Shown here: positions 6,854-14,502 of the stretch, one piece after another
How the letters are laid out: each line of letters starts with the position of its first letter
How positions within the stretch are numbered: the stretch's first letter is position 1
Assembly: GCA_025059435.1 (NCBI GenBank)
Contig: JANXDK010000002.1
Span: 1 to 19,270 of the forward strand
Reading direction: 5' to 3'
Length of the DNA: 19,270 nt
Source of the DNA: Thermoproteota archaeon
GTDB lineage: Archaea; Thermoproteota; EX4484-205; JAAOZP01
The notes under the pieces: model-generated
Databases searched by the model: none
What the model was told of the DNA's origin: nothing
The model's input: the letters and a program-made list of their open reading frames with translations, nothing else
Made by a program: the position numbers and the translations under genes

Positions 6854-9350
6854 GAAAGTTGCCGAAGGGGGTTGCGGTGTAATCGGCGTAGCCTCCTCGA
6901 TACCGATTAAGGGCAGGTATCTGTTAAGGCCACTAATTCAAATGCATAACAGAGGAAACGGCAAGGGCGGCGGTATAGCTGCAGTCGGACTATCGGCGAA
7001 ACAACTAGGGGTTTCAAAGAGGATTCTGGAAGATTGTTATCTACTTCAAATAGCCTACTTGGATTCAAACACGAGAGAAAAGCTTGAATCGGAGTTCATT
7101 AAACCATATATGATAATTGAGTGTTTTGAAAAGCTTCCTGCGCTAAAAGATCATAGAAGTATAGGTTTAGAAGTGAAGCCTCCAGAGGTCTGGCGATACT
7201 TCGTCAGGGTCGACGAAAGCGTCTTGAGAAAATTCGCTGAAAAGCATCGAATACAGACGCTCGATCAGAGGGATTTGGAAGACGAGTTCATATATAGAAA
7301 CAGTTTCGCTTTAAACAGTAAATACTATTCTTCAACCGGTTTGAAAAAAGCATTTGTATTGTCACATGGACGAAACATGTTTGTTCTTAAGATCGTTGGC
7401 TATGCCGAGCAAGTCATAAAATACTATATGCTTGAAGACATCGAGGCCTACGTGTGGATAGGTCATCAAAGATATCCGACAAAGGGGAAGGTATGGCATC
7501 CGGGTGGATCTCACCCCTTCATAGGTTTGAATGACGTCCTGGTCCATAACGGCGATTTTGCAAACTATTTCTCGATGACAGAGTATCTTAAGCAAAGGGA
7601 CATATACCCGTTGTTCCTAACGGATACTGAAGTAGCCGCCCTTTACTGGGATCTGCTGACCAGGATTTACAAGTATCCATTGGAGTATGCGATTGAAGCA
7701 ATTGCTCCTACTACTGAGAGAGATTTTACAATGCTACCAGACGAAAAGAAAAAGATATACAGGGCTATTCAGGCTACTCATGTTCATGGTTCTCCAGACG
7801 GCCCATGGTTTTTCATAATAGCCAGAAATGATACTAAGAGAGGAGTTTTTCAATTAATAGGTATAACGGATACCTCCATGCTCAGACCTCAGGTCTTTTC
7901 GCTTCAAGAAGGAGATGTTAAAATAGGGATTATCGCATCAGAGAGACAAGCAATAGACGCAATGCTCGAAGATCTTTCTGAGCACGAAGGAAGATTCCGT
8001 CCGATGGCCGATTCATATTGGTATGCACGAGGAGGAAGCTACACTGATGGTGGAGCATTCATATACACGGTGGACGGTTGTGGAGGGCTTACTTGTACAA
8101 ATAAGTTCGGTAAAGAAGTAACTGTCAAATCGAACAATATTTCAAAAGTTAACGATGAGGAACTAATGTCAGAAAGTATCAGATATGAGGTAGAAAATAT
8201 GTTCAAATTTTTCGATAAGCTTAACGCTTCAGAATTTTTTAAGCTGATCTCTGAAAGGATCGGAACGTGGTCCATAAGAGAAGTCACTTCGTTTATAGAA
8301 GCCTTGGAGGAATATTGTAAGAAAGACGATGATAAAATTATGAATGCGTTGGGCTTACTGACCCTGCTCATTGACAAGAGGTATCCATCCAAAGTGGGAA
8401 GAAGTCGTTTGATACCAATCTTCGAGAAAGCAGTCTACAGTATTTTGGACAGAGTGCCATCTATAAGAGAAGGTTATCGGAAATTGTTTACAAGGATCGA
8501 CTGGAGCAATAGAAATAATCTAGATAAACCCGTCGTATGGAACAGTGTTCTAGTGATAGATGCTTACGATTTTCCGCCCGAAGGTGACGATGGAATCTGC
8601 CGCATCCTAGATGGGGCCTATGGACTTGGATGGAGAAGATTCATAGCATACAACTTTAGGGGACAGAGGAATTTCGGAGCAGGTCTCATAGCTAGGGATG
8701 GGGTTAGGATAGACATATACGGCAGGGTTGGCGACTGTCTGGCAGCATTCGCAGACGGTCCAGAGTTCTACGTGCACGGTAGCGTACAGGATTCGGTAGC
8801 GTACTGCTTCAGGTCTGGCAAGCTGGTTGTATACGGCGATGCTGGAAAGGCGTTCGAATATGGCGCTAAGGGTGGAGTTGCCTTCATCCTTGGAGACCTT
8901 ATGGATAGACCTCTGATAAACGCTGTTGGAAGTGCAACTGCCGTAATAAACGGCTCCTGCATGGATTACATGGGCGAATCATTCATGGCTGCTAAAGGCT
9001 TTATCATACTCAATGGTGTCAGATTTGACGAACAAGGCAGGCTTATTGAGAAGGAGACCCCCTATCCTGGCGGAAACCTTCTTCCTCTTGCGGCTGCTGG
9101 AGCGGTATACGTTAGAGATCCCCGGGGAACAATTGGAGAAGACCAGCTTAACGGTGGAAAGATTGAAGACATAACGAGTGGAGACTGGAATAGAATACTT
9201 CCATTACTGAGAGAGAATGAGAAGCTTTTTGGAATAAGGGTTGAAGACCTTCTTAGAGTTGACGGAGTAGTCAAAAGGCCCGAGGAAGTTTACAGGAAGA
9301 TTGTGCCGATTCAAGTTGCTGCTTTAAGCAGGTATGAAACAGGTGACTGA
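6828..9350 (+). CDS. Glutamate synthase glutaminase subunit fused to the GXGXG domain
   Basis: 840 residues. The N-terminal half is a class II glutamine amidotransferase: nucleophile Cys16 in GGCGVIG, RGNGKGGGIAAVG, GHQRYPTKG (212-220) and VHNGDFANY (H240, N241, G242). Cys16 must become the N-terminal residue, so a 15-residue leader has to be removed, or a later start used. The form RGNGKGGG plus PPEVWRYF recalls the separate glutaminase proteins of anaerobes rather than the MCGI type. Residues about 570-790 form the right-handed helix GXGXG domain (AYGLGWRRF, GRVGDCLA, VYGDAGKAFEYGAKGG, GESFMAAKGF). The central segment (about 450-560) has no recognised motif. In bacterial GltB the FMN barrel sits between these domains; here it is a separate protein, so this is a domain 1 plus domain 3 fusion. 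It supplies ammonia to the FMN subunit, presumably through a tunnel in the complex. Confidence 0.88.
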   Translation: MVVFLKEFKKVAEGGCGVIGVASSIPIKGRYLLRPLIQMHNRGNGKGGGIAAVGLSAKQLGVSKRILEDCYLLQIAYLDSNTREKLESEFIKPYMIIECFEKLPALKDHRSIGLEVKPPEVWRYFVRVDESVLRKFAEKHRIQTLDQRDLEDEFIYRNSFALNSKYYSSTGLKKAFVLSHGRNMFVLKIVGYAEQVIKYYMLEDIEAYVWIGHQRYPTKGKVWHPGGSHPFIGLNDVLVHNGDFANYFSMTEYLKQRDIYPLFLTDTEVAALYWDLLTRIYKYPLEYAIEAIAPTTERDFTMLPDEKKKIYRAIQATHVHGSPDGPWFFIIARNDTKRGVFQLIGITDTSMLRPQVFSLQEGDVKIGIIASERQAIDAMLEDLSEHEGRFRPMADSYWYARGGSYTDGGAFIYTVDGCGGLTCTNKFGKEVTVKSNNISKVNDEELMSESIRYEVENMFKFFDKLNASEFFKLISERIGTWSIREVTSFIEALEEYCKKDDDKIMNALGLLTLLIDKRYPSKVGRSRLIPIFEKAVYSILDRVPSIREGYRKLFTRIDWSNRNNLDKPVVWNSVLVIDAYDFPPEGDDGICRILDGAYGLGWRRFIAYNFRGQRNFGAGLIARDGVRIDIYGRVGDCLAAFADGPEFYVHGSVQDSVAYCFRSGKLVVYGDAGKAFEYGAKGGVAFILGDLMDRPLINAVGSATAVINGSCMDYMGESFMAAKGFIILNGVRFDEQGRLIEKETPYPGGNLLPLAAAGAVYVRDPRGTIGEDQLNGGKIEDITSGDWNRILPLLRENEKLFGIRVEDLLRVDGVVKRPEEVYRKIVPIQVAALSRYETGD

Positions 9351-9351
9351 A

Positions 9352-10149
9352 ATGAACATCATAGTCCTCATAAAACAGGTTCCTGACCCTAGAGAGTACG
9401 TCAGAATAAGGGAAGACGGGACGCTTGATAGAGAGAAGACAAGGGGATTAATAAACGATTGCGATAAAAGCGCGTTGGAGGCTGCACTTAGGCTTAAGGA
9501 GAGATATGGCTGCAGGGTGACAGCTATATCCATGGGTCCGCCTAAAGCAGAAGACGCCCTCCGAGAAGCCTTAGCAATGGGTATTGACGATGCTGTCTTA
9601 ATTTCAGACAGAAGGGCCCGTGGTTCAGATACTCTGGCAACCTCTTACGTTCTTTATAAGGCCATCGAGAAACTTGGAAAATTTGACTTAATCATATGCG
9701 GCGCTGAATCTAGCGATGGTGGTACTGCACAAGTTGGCCCGGAGCTCGCCGAATTCCTAGGAATACCTCAAGCAACTTTCGTGGAGGATTTTGAAGTAGA
9801 GGGAAACCACATCTTACTGAGGAGGAGGATGGATGGTGGTCATGAAAAGCTCAGGTTGGCAATGCCTGCCTTAATTACTGTTTTGAAAGAAATTAACAAG
9901 CCAAGGACCACGACTTTTTCCGGAATCCTCAGAGCTATGAATATGCCTATCTCAATATGGTCCCTAGAGGACATTGGAGCTGAGGTCGATAAGGTTGGTT
10001 TATCTGGCTCCCCAACTAAAATAATGAAGATTGAGAAAGTTAACCTTCGGAGGAGAAAGATCTTGATAGAGGGGGATAACGTCGAGGAAAAGGTTAACAA
10101 TCTTTTAAGAATTTTGAGGGAAGAGGGTGTGCTCTCGGAGGTTGTCTAA
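9352..10149 (+). CDS. etfB: Electron transfer flavoprotein, beta subunit
   Basis: Starting at the ATG at 9352 gives 265 residues opening with the hallmark MNIIVLIKQVPD. GGTGA-like bases (AGGTGA, 9341-9346) lie just upstream and support this start over an ATG at 9334 inside the previous gene. The ETF beta pattern continues with INDCDKSALEAALRLKERYG, AISMGPPKAEDALREALAMG, and SSDGGTAQVGPELAEFLGIP, which in the family contacts the adenine nucleotide. ETF beta holds AMP in classical ETFs and a second FAD in electron-bifurcating ones; the sequence alone does not settle which. It begins one base after the glutaminase stop and is two bases from etfA, so it is firmly in the glutamate synthase operon. 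Confidence 0.93.
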   Translation: MNIIVLIKQVPDPREYVRIREDGTLDREKTRGLINDCDKSALEAALRLKERYGCRVTAISMGPPKAEDALREALAMGIDDAVLISDRRARGSDTLATSYVLYKAIEKLGKFDLIICGAESSDGGTAQVGPELAEFLGIPQATFVEDFEVEGNHILLRRRMDGGHEKLRLAMPALITVLKEINKPRTTTFSGILRAMNMPISIWSLEDIGAEVDKVGLSGSPTKIMKIEKVNLRRRKILIEGDNVEEKVNNLLRILREEGVLSEVV

Positions 10150-10151
10150 CT

Positions 10152-11177
10152 ATGAAAGATTATTCGGGAGTATGGGTGTATGCTGAACACGATGGCAACG
10201 CCATCAGCAGAAGCACGCTTGAGATAATGGGTAAAGGACGTGAATTAGCCAGTAGGCTTGGAGTAGAATTATCAGTAGTCCTTTTCGGCTATGGTGTGAG
10301 TGACCTTGTAGAAACGTTGATAGAATATGGCGCTGACAACGTTTACGTTTCTGATGATGAGAGGCTTAAGTACTATAAGACTCTGAATTATGCTAAGTTA
10401 TTAACGGAACTTATAAGACGCCACAGGCCGGAGATAGTCTTGTTCGCTGCGAGTTATAAGGGGAGGGATCTGGCACCGAGAGTGGCTGCGAGCCTAAGAA
10501 CGGGATTGACAGCCAACTGTATAGATTTGGACATTGGAGACTTTGAGGATAGGGAGAAGGGGGAGAGATTTGAAAAAATTCTTTATCAAATAGTTCCGGC
10601 ATACGGAGGAAACGTCGTCGCGACGATAATCACCCCGTACCATAGGCCACAGATCGCAACTGTCAGACCAGGGAATTTCCAGGTCCCAGAAAAGTTTCCA
10701 GGTAAAGGAAAGGTTTTCCAAATTAATTTCGGTTCAGAGGATTGGGACGATGATGTGGAGGTTCTGGAAGTAGAAAGAGACGAAGAAGATTCTAAGTTAG
10801 AGAAGGCCAGGGTCATTGTTGGAGTAGGCGTAGGGGCGAGGGGCTCCGAGGGAGTCAAGATTCTTAAGAGGCTCGCAGAAGCTTTAGGAGGAACTTTAGG
10901 AGCAACTCGTCCAGTTGTGGACGCGGGATTGCTTCCCCATGAGTGTATGATCGGCGAAACCGGAAAGGTGGTAAGGCCAGAACTCTACTTAGCATGCGGA
11001 ATATCTGGGGCAGCGCATCACATGATCGGCGTGAGAGGTGCCAAAGTGATAATCGCAATAAACAAGGACCCTAAGTCACCAATATGCGAAGCCGCGGATT
11101 ACATCGTGATTGGCGATATTTTCGAAGTGGTTCCAAAGCTTTTAGAGAAGCTGGGAAAGCATGGCGACGCGTTATGA
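10152..11177 (+). CDS. etfA: Electron transfer flavoprotein, alpha subunit
   Basis: 341 residues. The N-terminal nucleotide-fold half pairs with EtfB. The C-terminal half (about 215-330) binds FAD with the diagnostic series GATRPVVDAGLLPHECMIG, ETGKVVRPELYLACGISGA, INKDPKSPICEAADYIVIGD. An acidic linker (about 195-215) joins the halves. No ferredoxin domain is fused at the N-terminus. A GGAGG at 10137-10141 is well placed for the ATG at 10152. EtfAB normally passes electrons between a flavin dehydrogenase and a quinone reductase or ferredoxin, but none of those partners is adjacent. The nearest redox partners are the two ferredoxin-bearing glutamate synthase subunits, so EtfAB may feed them; this is an inference from gene order. 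The 3' end overlaps guaA by 17 bp. Confidence 0.93.
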   Translation: MKDYSGVWVYAEHDGNAISRSTLEIMGKGRELASRLGVELSVVLFGYGVSDLVETLIEYGADNVYVSDDERLKYYKTLNYAKLLTELIRRHRPEIVLFAASYKGRDLAPRVAASLRTGLTANCIDLDIGDFEDREKGERFEKILYQIVPAYGGNVVATIITPYHRPQIATVRPGNFQVPEKFPGKGKVFQINFGSEDWDDDVEVLEVERDEEDSKLEKARVIVGVGVGARGSEGVKILKRLAEALGGTLGATRPVVDAGLLPHECMIGETGKVVRPELYLACGISGAAHHMIGVRGAKVIIAINKDPKSPICEAADYIVIGDIFEVVPKLLEKLGKHGDAL

Positions 11178-12711
11178 TGCTGTGCTAGTCTTAGACTTTG
11201 GCGGTCAATACTCTCATCTTATAGCCAGAAGAATAAGGGAGCAGGGAGTATATTCGGAGATAGTTCCCCATGATATAAAGTCATATGAGATAAAAAGTTT
11301 CAACGAGAAACTCAACCTTAAAGGCATAATACTCTCAGGGGGGCCAGCAAGCATATTCGATGAAAATGCTCCCCGAATTGACGACGGGATCATGAACCTG
11401 GGCGTTCCAATCCTGGGCATTTGCTACGGCCATCAACTTTTAGCCCACATCACAGGTGGAAAAGTCGAGCGTTCAAATGTCGGAGAGTATGGGGCTACCT
11501 ACGTCATCATCGACAAGCCAGTCGGCGTGTTAAAGGGGTTAAAGGGAAAGGTGAAAGTCTGGATGAGTCATAGCGACAACGTTATCTCACTTCCTTGCGA
11601 TTACGAAATTATAGCCCATACTGAAAACTCCCCTTTTGCTGCCTTTATGCATAAAGGTAAACAGATTTACGGTTTACAATGGCATCCCGAGGTGAGTCAC
11701 ACTGAGAATGGCGTTAAAATGCTACGAAACTTTCTATTTGAAGTATGCGGTTGCAATGCCAATTGGAAGGTGGAGAATATTGTGGATTCGATTATCAAAG
11801 AAATAAGGAGGGATGTTGGCGGAGATAAGGCGATAATAGCTTTAAGCGGAGGAATCGATTCCAGCGTGGCTACGGTCTTAGCGGCAAAGGCCATAGGAGA
11901 CAGGCTTACCGCCGTCTTCGTCGACCACGGATTTATGCGTGAAAACGAATCCGAGTTCGTTAGAAGTGTTTTCCAAGGGTTTGGGATAAACCTAGTGGTA
12001 GTGAATGCACAGGACCGCTTTCTCAAAAGGCTTAAGGGTGTGGTCGACCCAGAGTCCAAGAGAAAGATTATCGGTGAGGAATTTATCAGGGTTTTTGAGG
12101 AGGTTGCCGAGAGAACTAGGGCCAAATGCCTTATTCAGGGAACGATCTATCCAGATAGGATTGAATCCGGATTCAGAAGATTTTCAGACAAAATAAAAAC
12201 CCATCATAATGTGGCTGGGCTTCCTACAAATATCAAGTTTAGGAAAATTGTCGAGCCTCTGCGAGACTTGTATAAGGATGAGGTTAGAAGAGTTGCTGAA
12301 ATCCTTGGCCTACCCAGGGAACTGGTTTACAGGCAACCTTTTCCAGGTCCAGGATTAGCCGTGAGGATTATTGGAGAAGTAACCAGAGAAAAAGTCGAAA
12401 TCGTTAGGAAAGCGGATAAGATTGTGAGGGAGGAAATTGAAAGAAACGGATTGGGAGGGCGCTTATGGCAATATTTCGCTGTTCTAATGGATACGAAGAC
12501 AACAGGCGTTAAAGGAGATGCGAGAGCCTACGGCTACGTCGTAGCAGTAAGGATTGTTGAAAGTCGTGAAGCCATGACTGCAAGCTTCGCTAAAATTCCA
12601 TATGAAATACTTGAGAAAATCTCTTCGAGAATAACCAACGAAATACCTGAAATTGTTAGAGTTGTTTACGATGTGACTCATAAGCCTCCGGCAACAATAG
12701 AGTGGGAATAA
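11161..12711 (+). CDS. guaA: GMP synthase (glutamine-hydrolysing), single-chain form
   Basis: Converts XMP to GMP using ATP and glutamine. The 516 residues carry both halves: a class I glutaminase with ILSGGPAS, nucleophile Cys88 in GICYGHQ, and QWHPEVSHTE. Then comes an ATP pyrophosphatase with the PP-loop ALSGGIDSSVA, VDHGFMRENE, QGTIYPDRIESG, and the dimerisation domain with PFPGPGLAVRIIGEV ending in the classic HKPPATIEWE. Many archaea encode these halves as separate genes; this one is fused as in bacteria and some archaea. The 17-bp overlap with etfA shows it is the last gene of the operon, which then groups two glutamine-consuming enzymes. A T-rich stretch follows the stop. Confidence 0.96.
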   Translation: MATRYDAVLVLDFGGQYSHLIARRIREQGVYSEIVPHDIKSYEIKSFNEKLNLKGIILSGGPASIFDENAPRIDDGIMNLGVPILGICYGHQLLAHITGGKVERSNVGEYGATYVIIDKPVGVLKGLKGKVKVWMSHSDNVISLPCDYEIIAHTENSPFAAFMHKGKQIYGLQWHPEVSHTENGVKMLRNFLFEVCGCNANWKVENIVDSIIKEIRRDVGGDKAIIALSGGIDSSVATVLAAKAIGDRLTAVFVDHGFMRENESEFVRSVFQGFGINLVVVNAQDRFLKRLKGVVDPESKRKIIGEEFIRVFEEVAERTRAKCLIQGTIYPDRIESGFRRFSDKIKTHHNVAGLPTNIKFRKIVEPLRDLYKDEVRRVAEILGLPRELVYRQPFPGPGLAVRIIGEVTREKVEIVRKADKIVREEIERNGLGGRLWQYFAVLMDTKTTGVKGDARAYGYVVAVRIVESREAMTASFAKIPYEILEKISSRITNEIPEIVRVVYDVTHKPPATIEWE

Positions 12712-12723
12712 AAGCGTATGTTA

Positions 12724-12740
12724 GATTTTTACGGTTTTTA
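12724..12740 (+). terminator. Possible T-tract terminator after guaA
   Basis: Two T5 runs (in ATTTTTACGGTTTTT) lie within 30 bases of the guaA stop, which is how many archaeal operons end. No hairpin is needed or seen. Confidence 0.35.
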
Positions 12741-12777
12741 AAATAACTAGAAGTGAAAAATTAGGAGAAAATCACAA

Positions 12778-12798
12778 TGCTTCACTATAATTAAACAT
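12778..12798. repeat. Left copy of a 21-bp direct repeat flanking the fucosidase cassette
   Basis: The sequence TGCTTCACTATAATTAAACA plus T matches 14481-14501 at 19 of 21 positions; both differences are transitions (C/T and A/G). It lies between the end of guaA and the promoter of the Cys-rich ORF, in the same orientation as the right copy. Confidence 0.7.
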
Positions 12799-12808
12799 TT
12801 TTATTTTT
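12797..12808 (+). promoter_or_regulatory. TATA-like element before the Cys-rich ORF
   Basis: ATTTTTATTTTT is centred about 23 bp upstream of the ATG at 12825, giving a leaderless transcript if used. It lies just inside the left direct repeat, so the cassette may carry its own promoter. Confidence 0.35.
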
Positions 12809-12824
12809 GAATCCTAAAAAATTC

Positions 12825-12962
12825 ATGTATTGCTATTTCTGTGGAATAAATTATAATGCTGGAATTCCCTGTACTTTACAAAGCAAGACCTGTATTTTCA
12901 ATTACACGGGGAGTGTTAAAAATTTAAAAGGATTCCCAAGCCTTAACGATGGTGATCCATGA
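12825..12962 (+). CDS. Small Cys-rich protein (45 residues), possible zinc-binding
   Basis: The ORF encodes MYCYFCGINYNAGIPCTLQS and continues to a stop whose TGA overlaps the fucosidase ATG (ATGA). Four cysteines (C3, C6, C16, C23) in a C-x2-C-x9-C-x6-C order could hold one metal ion. A TATA-like element is correctly placed for a leaderless transcript. The rest of the chain is polar and low in charge. No family is recognised. Support for coding: position, translational coupling to the next gene, and the regular Cys pattern. Against: it is short, and a 46-codon frame could arise by chance in this AT-rich gap. Confidence 0.45.
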   Translation: MYCYFCGINYNAGIPCTLQSKTCIFNYTGSVKNLKGFPSLNDGDP

Positions 12963-14464
12963 TGGATATTGAGTCTGGACCCTTTGAACCAACTTGGGAA
13001 TCATTGCGTACTTTTAAATGTCCAGAATGGTTCAGAGACGCTAAGTTTGGCATCTGGGCACACTGGGGGCCTCAGTCTCTTCCAGCATTTGGCGACTGGT
13101 ATGCCAGGAACATGTACATTGAGGGGCATGAACAATATTTTTACCACTGGCGTCACTACGGGCACCCATCGAAGTTCGGCTACAAGGATATTGTGAAGCT
13201 TTGGAAGGCTGAGCGATTTGACCCCGATGCCCTCATGGATCTTTACGTGAAGGCTGGGGCCCGTTACTTCGTTGTTACAGCAGTCCACCACGATAATTTC
13301 GACAACTGGAACTCGAAACATCACAGGTGGAACTCGGTAAATTTTGGTCCTCATAAAGACATAGTCGGTATGTTCGAAAAGGCTGCCCGAAAAAGGAATC
13401 TTCGATTCGGTGTGGCTGAGCATCTAGGGGTTGCCTTCAGGTGGTTCTCTGTTAATAAGGGCGCGGATAAGACAGGGCCATACGCCGGCGTGCCTTATGA
13501 TGGTAACGATCCGGAGTACATTGACTTATATCTTCCAAACAAGGGGGAGGAGGGGGCATATGGCTACACGAGGAACGAATGGTGGCATCAACGCTGGTTT
13601 GAAAGGATTAAGGATCTGATAGACCAGTTTCGCCCAGACCTCCTTTATACCGATGGGGGAGTTCCCTTTTACTGGTCGGAGGATGCCCTCCGCTTATTCT
13701 GGCCCAACGAGATGGAGAAAATGCATGTAAACAATCCCGATCCAGGGCTCCATATCATTGCTCACCTCTATAACACTAGCGTTAAGATGAACGGGTCGAA
13801 CCAGGCGGTCTACACGCAAAAGGATCCGAGTCCGGATGTATATAGAGTTGGTGTACTCGACATAGAGCGCGGTGTGCCTACCGATATTTTCGAGCATCCT
13901 TGGCAAATCGACACTTGCATTGGCAACTGGCATTATGATGCCCGATGCCTCTATAAGAGCCCGAAGCATATTATTGACATATTGGTGGATACTGTTAGTA
14001 AGAACGGCAACCTGTTGTTGAATTTTCCGTTACGACCCGATGGCACGCTGGACGAGGAGGAGCTGTATATCCTTTCCTGCTTAGCCAGATGGATCTCGAT
14101 CAACGGTGAGGCTATCTATGGAACTAGACCGTGGAGGATTATGGGTGAGGGGCCGCGCCTGGCCCTAGGAGGTGGTCCCTTCAAGGAGACCGAAGTGCAA
14201 TGGACGGAGTTGGACTACCGTTTTACCTCTAAAGGAAACATCCTGTATGCCTTCCAGATGAAATGGCCTAGCAACGGAAAAGCATTGATACGCTCACTAG
14301 CGAAAGATGCTTCACCCAAGGTTCAATCGGTCCAACTCCTGGGTTATGAAGGAGATATAGAATACCAGCAAACTTGGTTCGGTCTAGGTATTAGGCTTCC
14401 GGACAAGCCTACTACAGAATTTGCAAACTGCTTCAGAATCGAATTTGAGGACCAGAAGGGATAA
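12959..14464 (+). CDS. GH29 alpha-L-fucosidase family protein
   Basis: 501 residues. GH29 enzymes remove alpha-L-fucose from glycans with retention. Seen: the N-terminal WFRDAKFGIWAHWGPQSLPA, a helix region with FDPDALMDLYVKAGARYFVV, the HHDNFDNWNSKHHRWNSVNF motif, GPHKDIVG, the expected nucleophile Asp232 in DLLYTDGG, and SKNGNLLLNFPLRPDGTLDE near the end of the barrel, followed by a beta-sandwich. There is no signal peptide, so the enzyme is predicted to be intracellular, acting on imported oligosaccharides or the cell's own glycans. GGTGAT at 12951-12956 could serve ATG 12959 or, at better spacing, ATG 12962. The gene looks more GC-rich than its neighbours, and the closest-looking motifs recall bacterial enzymes, consistent with transfer. 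Substrate specificity cannot be told from the sequence. Confidence 0.88.
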   Translation: MMDIESGPFEPTWESLRTFKCPEWFRDAKFGIWAHWGPQSLPAFGDWYARNMYIEGHEQYFYHWRHYGHPSKFGYKDIVKLWKAERFDPDALMDLYVKAGARYFVVTAVHHDNFDNWNSKHHRWNSVNFGPHKDIVGMFEKAARKRNLRFGVAEHLGVAFRWFSVNKGADKTGPYAGVPYDGNDPEYIDLYLPNKGEEGAYGYTRNEWWHQRWFERIKDLIDQFRPDLLYTDGGVPFYWSEDALRLFWPNEMEKMHVNNPDPGLHIIAHLYNTSVKMNGSNQAVYTQKDPSPDVYRVGVLDIERGVPTDIFEHPWQIDTCIGNWHYDARCLYKSPKHIIDILVDTVSKNGNLLLNFPLRPDGTLDEEELYILSCLARWISINGEAIYGTRPWRIMGEGPRLALGGGPFKETEVQWTELDYRFTSKGNILYAFQMKWPSNGKALIRSLAKDASPKVQSVQLLGYEGDIEYQQTWFGLGIRLPDKPTTEFANCFRIEFEDQKG

Positions 14465-14480
14465 GAATGATTACAAAACT

Positions 14481-14501
14481 TGCTTTACTATAATTAAGCA
14501 T
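14481..14501. repeat. Right copy of the 21-bp direct repeat flanking the fucosidase cassette
   Basis: TGCTTTACTATAATTAAGCA plus T starts 16 bases after the fucosidase stop and ends one base before the nadE stop codon on the other strand. See the left copy at 12778-12798. Confidence 0.7.
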
Positions 14502-14502
14502 A

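Noticed and set aside
11697..12125. 142-codon minus-strand frame within guaA
   Set aside because: Shadow of guaA, whose PP-loop and glutaminase motifs are intact in the plus-strand frame.
13001..13423. 140-codon minus-strand frame within the fucosidase gene
   Set aside because: Antisense shadow; the plus-strand frame holds the GH29 motifs without interruption.
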